DNA of 64,000 nucleotides, from the NCBI RefSeq assembly GCF_003855455.1, contig NZ_CP034044.1:372001-436000 (forward strand), in the 5' to 3' direction. Positions within the stretch are counted from its first letter, which is position 1, and each line of letters opens with the position of its first letter. The position numbers and the translations under genes are program-made. Below, in pieces: positions 54,411 to 64,000 of the stretch. Source of the DNA: Mycoplasma struthionis. GTDB lineage: Bacteria > Bacillota_I > Bacilli_A > Mycoplasmatales > Metamycoplasmataceae. A model generated the notes under the pieces. The model saw only the letters and a program-made list of their open reading frames with translations, was not told where the DNA came from and ran no database searches.

Positions 54411-56369
54411 TTATAAACTAGCAACTTCAACGTCATATGAGGTTTTGCTTGTATCACTTGCAAAGTAAAAATGTAAATATAATTTATTGTTTTTAATTTT
54501 AAAAGTTAAAAATTTTCCTGAATTGCTAATTAATCTATCAGTGTTAACAAACTCTAAAAAATCGTTATCAAAAGTTAAACCTGTAAATTCATTTTTAACT
54601 GTTTTAGCTGATTTTCCAAATTTTAAAACTTTGTTTTTTACTTCAACTCTTCCAAAAGGAGTTTCGGTATTTTTCTTTGTTTGTAAAGCTTTTATTTTAT
54701 TAATTGTATCAGCAGATAAGGTTCCATTTACTATTTGTTTGCTTTTAATTTTTTGTTTAATAGTTTCATCATTTATTACTAATAAACCTGTAAATTGTTT
54801 TTCATATTTATACATTTGATTTGAAAATTCATTTCTAAATGTATAAACTAATGTTGCAGTTCCTTTTTGAAGTTCAGCTTCAACTTCAGGTCCTTTTTTT
54901 CTAGTAATGCTAATAATTTTAATAAATGGTAAACTGCTTAAATTATTATTTAATTTAATTTTTAAATTTAAATTTGTTACATTTAATGAAATAGCATTTA
55001 TTGTGTTTGCTTTAGCTGTTAATTGGTCACCAACTTCGTTAGCTCAAACACCCATATCTACAGTTGGTTTTGATAAAGTGGTTTCAATTGTATATTCTTG
55101 ACCATTTAAATGTAAAGTAGTAATTAATTTATGAGAGCTTTGATCATATTTAGCTTTGTTTAACTCCTCAACATTAAAGTCAGTAATTCCTTTTAAACTT
55201 AAAAGTTCTTGATCTAAAATAGGACTTTCTTGAGTAATATTATTATTATCTGAATATCTTAATGGTATTTCATTATTATTTTCATTTAAAAGTGAACCAA
55301 AATAAAAATCACCATGAGTTAATTTTTTAACAAATTCGGCTAATTGTTCATTTGTAGCTTTTTGAACTTCTTTTAATCCAGTTAATTCAAATTGAGTGTC
55401 TTTTCCTCATTCTTCATCTGTATTAGGCATTTTTAGATCAATTAATAAATTAATTTTTCTTTCTTCTGCTAAAACTCCATCAACTCTAATATTTTCAAAA
55501 GTTATATTGTGTTTATCAAAAAATGCTTTTGCAGCTTCTAAATTGCCATCAAAAGCTGGTTTTAAATGACTTTTCAATTCATCTGATAAATTTCCTTCTT
55601 GAATTTGTGAAACTGATATGTTTTCTAAATTATCAAATGTAAAAGTTAATTTTTTAAATTTAGTTAAATAATCAACAGAAAAACCTGGTTGAAGTTGATT
55701 TTCAAATTTAATCATTTTTTTCTTTGACGAAACTTTTTTATTTTCTTTTTCATAATTAAGTTGAACTTCGAGATCAACTGTACCATTAAATTTTGAATTA
55801 ACTTCAGTTGAATCATCAAATGGGCTATAATCAACTATTAAATCCAAATTTTCTGGAATGTACATATCTGGATTTTTTATATTAATTTGAATTGCTCCTT
55901 GACCTTCTACTAAATGTCAAACGTTTAATTGTTTTACTGTTTCTTCTGAACCATCATTTGAAGCATCACCTAACTTTAAAGTTGTTTTAGTGTCATCTAA
56001 TAATGCATTTAAATAATTTTCTGTAATTGCAAAATCATTAATGACCATTTTTCTTGTTTCTGATATTTTGTTGTCTTTTTTAATATAGACATCAAAAGAA
56101 ACTGAATTAAGTTTTGGTTGTTTTTTAAAATTAGATATCTTAAAACTTAAATCTTCATCATTGTTTTCAATTTTTATTGCGTCTTCATTACTATTTAAAA
56201 CGTCTACATTATTTTTATTTTCATATATAAAATTAGTTTTATCTAATTTTTCATTTAAATCTTTACTAATCTCTTCTTTTTTATCTGTTTTTATACAAGA
56301 TATTGCAGTTGCAGGCATAGCAAAAGCTAAAAAAGATAATGTATATAAAATTTTGACTTTTTTCTTCAT
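54411..56369 (-). CDS. Surface lipoprotein of unknown function
   Basis: Lipoprotein of 652 residues with signal MKKKVKILYT...PATAISC (Cys25). The mature part is Lys/Asn/Asp-rich, with several similar stretches of the type N-x-(S/T)-F-x-(V/L)-x-(I/L)-K-x-x-x suggesting repeated beta-sandwich-like domains (for example KLNSVSFDVYIKKDNK and KLTFTFDNLENI). AAGGAAT precedes ATG 56369. No known enzymatic motif was seen. It has its own transcription unit, convergent with the giant lipoprotein. Mycoplasma lipoprotein families with this look are common, but I cannot assign one. Confidence 0.75.
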
Positions 56370-56429
56370 TTTATTCCTTATTTTGTTTATATATATCTTA
56401 ATTTTAATATATTTTTTAAAAAAAAATAA

Positions 56430-56450
56430 AATCTGGCGATATGCCAGATT
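56430..56450 (-). terminator. Intrinsic terminator of the ATP synthase operon
   Basis: On the minus strand AATCTGGC-ATATC-GCCAGATT followed by a long T-run; it overlaps the atpC stop codon. Confidence 0.88.
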
Positions 56451-56813
56451 ATTTTTTGTCAAGAATTTTCTTTTTTAATACCACTTCTTCAATAATTGTG
56501 TATTTCTTTTGATCTTCCTTAACGAATTGAGTTTCTAAATCAAGAGGTTTTTCATCTATTTTAGAAACTATAAATGAAAGAGTATTATTTTGAAATTGAG
56601 CAACACCAGTATTTACATAAAAAGTTTTTTGCTCATGATTTTCTTTTGTTAATAATATTTTTGAAGGAACAATAGAACCAGTAAATGATGTGGCGTCAGC
56701 CATTAATCCTATTTCTCCCTCTGTTGTTTGAAAAGTACAAATTCTTACATAATCATCATAATAATTACCTAAAGGTGTGCTGATTATGACATGAATTAAT
56801 TTTTCTTGAGCCA

Positions 56814-56814
<1 letters not shown>
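56449..56814 (-). CDS. atpC: ATP synthase epsilon subunit
   Basis: Rotor subunit of F1, 121 residues, with HVIISTPLGNYYDDYV and EGEIGLMADATSFTGS in the beta-sandwich domain. It is last in the operon and its ATG overlaps the atpD stop (TAATG). The C-terminal helical part is short. Confidence 0.92.
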
Positions 56815-59190
<2,376 letters not shown>

Positions 59191-59212
<22 letters not shown>

Positions 59213-60774
59213 GGCAACTCTGGAACTGGTTGATATGAATCTGGGTTGTAAAGTGGAATAGTTTTTACAAATGATTCATTAAATTTCATTATTTTATCAT
59301 AAAGCATTTCGATTAATTCTTCACTTCAATCTTGTTTTTCAGAAATTAATCTTGCTACTTCAAATGCTTCTGCTTCAGTTGCAAAATAAGTTAAAATTTC
59401 ATTTTTGTAATTAATAATAGATGTTTTTGGAATAACGTTTATTAAACGATATTTTGTACAAAATAGTAGAATTGCTTCTTGAATAGGTGAATATGGTGAA
59501 TATTGAGGTTGTTTTACTAATTCATAAACCTTAGCACCGTGTTCTAGAACTGTTCTTGTAGCAGCATCTAAATCACTACCAAATTGTGCAAAAGCAAGCA
59601 TTTCATTATATTGAGCTAATTCTAGTTTTAAACTTGAAACAGCTTTTTTAATTAGTTTTGTTTGAGCGGCTGAACCTACCCGGCTAACTGAATAACCTAT
59701 ATCGATTGCAGGTCTTTGTCCTGAATTAAATAAGGCTTCTTTTGTAAAAATTTGACCGTCTGTAATTGAAATTACGTTTGTAGGTATATATGCAGCAATA
59801 TCTTCTGCTTGAGTTTCAATAATAGGTAAATCAGTAATTGAACCACCACCATTATCTGAATTTAATCTAGCAGCTCTTTCTAAAAGTTGAGAGTGTAAAT
59901 AGAAAACGTCTCCAGGATAAGCTTCACGTCCAGGTGGTCTTCTTAATAATAAAGATAGTGTTCTATAAGCAACAGCATGTTTTGATAAGTCATCATAAAC
60001 TATTAAAACATCTTTTCCTTTAGCCATTCATTCTTCGGCAATTGTAACTCCTGAATATGGTGCTATATATTGTAAAGGAGCACTTTCAGATGCAGAAGAT
60101 GCAACAACTGTTGTATAAGCTAAAGCGCCGTGTTTATCTAATTGATCAACTATTTGAGTTATAGTTGAATTTTTTTGTCCAATTGCAACATAGATACAGT
60201 TTACATTTTTACCTTTTTGGTTAATTATTGTATCGATTGCTATTGCAGTTTTACCGGTTTGTCTATCACCGATAATTAATTCACGTTGTCCTCTTCCGAT
60301 AGGAATCATGGCGTCAATTGCTAAAATACCAGTTTGTAAAGGTTCATTAACTTCTTTACGAGTCATAACTCCAGGTGCTATTTTAAAAATAGGTCTTGTA
60401 ACATCAAAATCAATTTTACCTTTTCCATCAATTGGGTTTGCTAAAGCATCAACTACTCTACCTAATAATTTGTCTCCAACAGGAACAGAAATAACTTGTT
60501 TAGTTCTTGTTACAATACTTTCTTCAACAATGTTACGGTCATTACCCATAACAACGACACCGACTAAATCTTCTTCTAAATTTAAAGCCATTCCATAAAT
60601 ACCACAATCAAATTTAACAAGTTCACCATATTCAACGTTTGTTAGACCACTTACTAAAGCAATCCCATCACCAACGGTAATAACTCTACCAACTTCTTCT
60701 GTTGAAACTGTTTGATTAAAGTTTTTGATTTGTGATTTTATTATTGCTGATAAATCAACAGGTTTTAAAGACAT
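59191..60774 (-). CDS. atpA: ATP synthase alpha subunit
   Basis: Regulatory F1 subunit of 527 residues. Walker A is [13 protein letters not shown], followed by [11 protein letters not shown] and the block [18 protein letters not shown]. It starts [19 protein letters not shown] codons near 60028 (EEWMAKGK) and 59325 (KQDWSEEL) are Trp. It lies 14 bases after atpH. Confidence 0.96.
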
Positions 60775-60788
60775 AATTCCTCCTTTCG

Positions 60789-61319
60789 TTATTTAATTGT
60801 TTTTACTAATCTTCTTAAATGCCCATCAATAGAATTATCAATTAAGTAATCCTCTACTTTAATTTTGATTCCACCGATTAATGATTCGTCAATTTCATTA
60901 ATTAAGTGAACTTCTGAATTTAATTCTTTTGATAGTTTTAATTCAAATTTTTTAATTTCTTCTTGGTTTAATTCTTTAGTTGTAAAAATTGTTCCATATT
61001 TTATATTTAATTTGTTATCTGAAAGTTCAACAAATTTATTTAATATAAAAATAATATATTTAATATAGTGTTGTTTAATAGCTAATTTTATTGTGTTAAC
61101 AATATAAATATTGTATCCACTAAAAGCTTCGTCAACTAAATCATTTTTGATTTTGTCATCAATATTATAAGAATTTAAAATTTCTAGATAATTTTTATTT
61201 TTTTTCAAAACTCTTACAATTTCAGCTGCTTCATCTGTTATTTCTTTCAATTTTTTACTTGAACGAGATAAATCATACAAAGCAAAAGCTCAATTGTAAA
61301 TTAAATCACCAAAGTTCAT
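60789..61319 (-). CDS. atpH: ATP synthase delta subunit
   Basis: Peripheral-stalk subunit of 176 residues, beginning [20 protein letters not shown] and ending with the typical block [20 protein letters not shown] followed by HLRRLVK. A TGA at about residue 10 is Trp. It starts 4 bases after atpF. Confidence 0.92.
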
Positions 61320-61323
61320 AAAA

Positions 61324-61881
61324 TTATTCTTGTTCTTCTAGAACTTGTTTAATAAGTTTTAAATTATCTTTATCTTTAATTTCTCTACCAATAATTTTTT
61401 TGGCAATATCGATAGCATTTTCCATTATTATTTTCTTTTGATTTTTTTCGAATTCAGCAGCTTTTTTGTTTGTTAAAACAGTAGCTGTTTCTAAAATCAT
61501 ATCTGCTTTTTTCTTGGCAGCATCTGCACCGCTTTGGATTATTCTTTCGCTTTCTACTCTTGCTTTATTAATAATAGTAGCAGCTTGACTTGCAGCATCA
61601 AGAATTTTTTTATCATTTTCTTCACGCGCTTTTAAAGCTTCTTCTTTAACTTTAATAGATTCATCAATATTATCTTGAATAAATTTTTGACGATTTTTTA
61701 GCATTTTTTTAATAGGTTTATATACTAAAAAAGTAATTATTAAAGTTAATAAAACTAAAGTTAAAAGTGAAAATACAAAGAAAGGTCAACTGAAAGTTAA
61801 ACCGTCAAATGCCTTACCAAGTTCATCACTTATTGTTGGCTTTGCTTGGCTAACTTCTTCTAAATTAATTGCGTATTGCAT
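61324..61881 (-). CDS. atpF: ATP synthase b subunit
   Basis: Membrane-anchored stator subunit of 185 residues. One membrane helix at about 31-55 (WPFFVFSLLTLVLLTLVIIT) is followed by a long Ala/Glu/Lys-rich coiled coil. Unlike the b subunits of M. pneumoniae and relatives, there is no lipoprotein signal. The 24-base gap from atpE is normal. Confidence 0.9.
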
Positions 61882-61893
61882 AATTTTTTGAAA

Positions 61894-62184
61894 TTAAACG
61901 AAGAATAATAAAAGTGAAATAATAAAGCAATAAATAGCTGCAGTTTCAACAATAGCTAGACCTAGAATTAATAAAGTACGAATTTTTGATAATGCTTCTG
62001 GATTTCTTCCAACAGCTTCACAGGCTTTACCAACGGCAATACCTTGACCAACTGAAACGAAACCTGCACCGGCAATAGCTAAACCAGCACCTAACATAGT
62101 TAAACCATATGCTAATTGGTTACCATTTCCAATTTTTGTACTATTATAAGCATTAACTGCTAAGTTTGATAGATTATCAATCAT
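61894..62184 (-). CDS. atpE: ATP synthase c subunit
   Basis: Proton-carrying ring subunit, 96 residues, with two hydrophobic helices. The polar loop is VGRNPEAL and the essential carboxylate is Glu80 in GLAIVETAAIYCF. About 20 residues precede the first helix. AAGGAG precedes the start. Confidence 0.95.
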   Translation of the reverse strand: MIDNLSNLAVNAYNSTKIGNGNQLAYGLTMLGAGLAIAGAGFVSVGQGIAVGKACEAVGRNPEALSKIRTLLILGLAIVETAAIYCFIISLLLFFV

Positions 62185-62193
62185 TTTTTCTCC

Positions 62194-63045
62194 TTAAACT
62201 GTTTGAATACTATTAGTTTGTAAATCAGAGTTTTGTAACTCTTTTTTATGTTTATTTTTAATAACTTCTTTTTTTCATGCTCTAATGTGTTTTTTGTGAT
62301 TTTCTTTTTCTTCACCACTTGCCGCTTGACTCCAATATGAAATTGATAAAATTATAAAGACTGTGGCTTGAATAAAGCTGTCAAATAAATCAAAATACAA
62401 ATTAAAGGCAGGAATTAGTAGCACACCTAAAGGATTTATTTGTGCTGCTACTGAATCTGATGAAACGCCGATAATTTTTGATCAAATGTAATTGAAAAAT
62501 AGCGTTCCTAAAGTAACTAGAACAGTTCCTCCAATAATGTTTCCGAACATACGGAATGTTAAAGAAATTAAAGGTGAAACGTTTGAAACTAATTCTAAAG
62601 GATTTAGCATTTTTTCAAATAGATAGGCAAATTTATTAAATACCAAACCGACAACCATTGTTCCCACTCAAGTTATAAAAGTGGCTGCAAATATAATCGA
62701 TATATTTGTTGCAATTGGTGTCAGTCCTATTAAAGAAAGTAAATTTCCAAATAAAAAGAAAACAAATATTGATATAAAATATGGATTCATTTTATCAAAT
62801 TTACTTTCATGAATTTCGCTTATAAATTGATCTGAACCATCAATCATAACCTCAACTAATAAAAGACCACCACTAGTACTTTTTTGAACGCTTTGTCTTT
62901 TAACAGCTAAATAAATTAGTACTGATAAAATCAAAACAATTACTATTAAAGCAGCTAGACTGAAGATATGGTTTTCATTAACTGTAGGTTTAAAGATTTT
63001 ATCTGTAGGTCCACCGAATCAGTTAAGACGAAATAGTCGATCCAT
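62194..63045 (-). CDS. atpB: ATP synthase a subunit
   Basis: Channel subunit of 283 residues. It has MNPYFISIFVFFLFGNLLSLIG, then NVSPLISLTFRMFGNIIGG with the essential Arg, and a C-terminal helix ending ISYWSQAASGEE. The charged C-terminal tail of 45 residues (ENHKKHIRAWKKEVI) is longer than in most. It overlaps the AtpI-like gene by 23 bases. Confidence 0.94.
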
Positions 63046-63496
63046 TGTCCTCCTTTTTAGCAATAGTTTTTAATTTTTTTACTTTGATTAAAGATATAAA
63101 ACCGATTGCGACTAAATGTAAAACAAGTAGTACGTAAGGGGTCATAATGGTTAAAATGTTTACTGGTTTAAAACTAAATAAATTCAATTCATGTTCTCTT
63201 GAATAAATTAAATTTAGTCCAATTGCTAAACCAATAATAAATAAATTTACTAGTCCCATAGCTAAAAAAACTAAAACTGACAGTGCTTTATTTTTTTTAA
63301 TAGAACTTGTTTTATTAAACATGTAATTTGTAATCAGATATATTGAAGCTATATGATTAACAAAAGTTATCATTCCAAAAATATGACCTAAAAAAAGGTC
63401 AAATCTTATAAATGAAAAGGCTAAATAGCCCAAAAAGATAATAATGTTTAATACAAAATTTATGGTTCAAAAATTTTTGTTAATAATTTCTTTCAT
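63023..63496 (-). CDS. AtpI-like membrane protein, first gene of the ATP synthase operon
   Basis: The 157-residue protein has four membrane helices: about residues 12-30, 36-60, 68-100 and 105-135. It starts MKEIINKNFWTINFVLNIII (TGA = Trp). Position before atpB suggests the AtpI role, an assembly aid for the c-ring or Mg2+ handling; the sequence itself is not closely recognisable as AtpI. Confidence 0.7.
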
Positions 63497-63508
63497 TTTA
63501 ACTCGTTT

Positions 63509-63528
63509 AGGTTATATCAAAATAACCT
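63509..63528 (-). promoter_or_regulatory. 5'-end hairpin of the ATP synthase mRNA
   Basis: On the minus strand AGGTTAT (63528-63522) pairs with ATAACCT (63515-63509). TATAAT at 63540-63535 would start transcription at about 63528, so the mRNA would begin with this hairpin. It may protect the 5' end; the ATG at 63496 has little visible ribosome-binding site. Confidence 0.45.
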
Positions 63529-63534
63529 TTTAAC

Positions 63535-63540
63535 ATTATA
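63535..63540 (-). promoter_or_regulatory. -10 box of the ATP synthase operon
   Basis: TATAAT on the minus strand, 39 bases before the first gene of the operon. Confidence 0.55.
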
Positions 63541-63660
63541 GAACAAAAAAAATTTTTGTTGTTGTTTAATAAATAAAATTAAAAATTTTTAATTTTTATA
63601 GATATTTTTAAATAAAAATTTATATATTATCTTCAAAATCCAATAAAAAAAACTAAAAAT

Positions 63661-63687
63661 TTAGCACTCTTTTTATTTGAGTGCTAA
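63661..63687 (+). promoter_or_regulatory. CIRCE operator (HrcA binding site)
   Basis: Perfect match to the consensus: TTAGCACTC, nine spacer bases, GAGTGCTAA. It lies just upstream of the clpB -10 box, so HrcA bound here would block transcription until heat shock. Confidence 0.97.
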
Positions 63688-63696
63688 AAAATATGG

Positions 63697-63702
63697 TATA
63701 AT
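63697..63702 (+). promoter_or_regulatory. -10 box of clpB
   Basis: TATAAT in the extended form TGGTATAAT, 10 bases after CIRCE. The ribosome-binding site AAGGAGGT lies at 63719-63726. Confidence 0.75.
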
Positions 63703-63730
63703 TTAAATATAAATAATTAAGGAGGTTAAA

Positions 63731-64000
63731 ATGAACGCATCATGAACACCAAATGAAGAAAATAAAGATCCATTAAAAGAATATGGACGTAATTTAACTG
63801 AACTTGCTAAAAAAAATAAATTAGAAGCAGTAATTAACAGAGATGAAGAAATAAGATCTTTAGTAAGAATATTATCAAGAAAAACAAAAAATAATCCTGT
63901 TTTAGTAGGAGAACCAGGAACTGGAAAAACAGCTATTGTAGAAGGACTAGCTAGAAAAATAATTGAAAATCAAGTGCCTGAAAATTTAAAAAATAAAGAA
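63731..64000 (+). CDS. clpB: ClpB disaggregase without N-terminal domain (5' part only)
   Basis: AAA+ chaperone rescuing aggregated proteins with DnaK. The protein starts [20 protein letters not shown] and goes at once into the first AAA+ module ([20 protein letters not shown], then Walker [16 protein letters not shown]). The usual N-terminal domain of about 150 residues is missing. AAGGAGGT decides the start. The gene runs off the window end; the CIRCE operator supports heat-shock control. Confidence 0.93.

Overview
This window is a piece of a very A+T-rich mollicute chromosome. TGA is read as tryptophan throughout: nearly every long gene contains in-frame TGA at conserved Trp positions, and genes only reach family length when TGA is read through. 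The P80-P60-HinT operon, the p37-type lipoprotein, the large surface lipoproteins and giant FtsX-type permease, the CIRCE-controlled clpB and the F1Fo operon point to the Mycoplasma hominis/synoviae side of the group (Metamycoplasma/Mycoplasmopsis). I cannot name the species. I saw no rRNA, tRNA, CRISPR array, insertion sequence or integrase.

Layout. 1-850: a p37/Cypl-type thiamine-binding lipoprotein gene (minus, cut by the window edge) preceded by a TPP riboswitch. 851-3468: S1-domain protein, a Pgi homologue that has lost active-site motifs, and L-lactate dehydrogenase, overlapping like an operon. 3521-7215: a PhnC-like ATPase and an MgtA-type Mg2+ P-type ATPase, both needing a -1 frameshift. 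7307-13110: prs, rsmG and two paralogous transglutaminase-like lipoproteins. 13274-22715: a 2,797-residue ABC permease with its LolD/MacB-type ATPase. 22845-23929: a small membrane protein and a LicD-like protein. 24025-28249: P80, P60, HinT. 28289-28947: recO. 28959-42425: a long minus-strand block: acpS, plsC, scpA, scpB, rlu, gatC, gatA, gatB, a YihY-like protein, an ECF S component, a degenerate OppF-like protein, valS. 42516-46309: pepC, ktrA and divergent ktrB. 46319-54372: a giant lipoprotein with a degenerate SGNH domain. 54411-56369: another lipoprotein. 56449-63496: the F1Fo ATP synthase operon. 63731-end: clpB behind CIRCE.

Working together: thiamine and Mg2+ uptake, K+ uptake (KtrAB), ECF vitamin uptake, ATP synthase, Glu/Asp-tRNA amidation (GatCAB), condensin accessory proteins (ScpAB) and lipid/ACP functions are the housekeeping part. 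The lipoproteins, P80/P60 and the giant permease form a cell-surface layer.

Two themes stand out. (1) At least five genes are split by an apparent -1 frameshift in a short A-run, mostly at AAA AAG. The MgtA case has a textbook A AAA AAG heptamer followed by a stem-loop whose loop holds the zero-frame stop. These are either programmed recoding sites or one-base homopolymer losses in the assembly; the sequence alone cannot decide. (2) Several full-length proteins keep a family fold but have altered catalytic motifs (Pgi-like, OppF-like, SGNH-like, LicD-like, and HinT with RTHVH in place of HxHxH).
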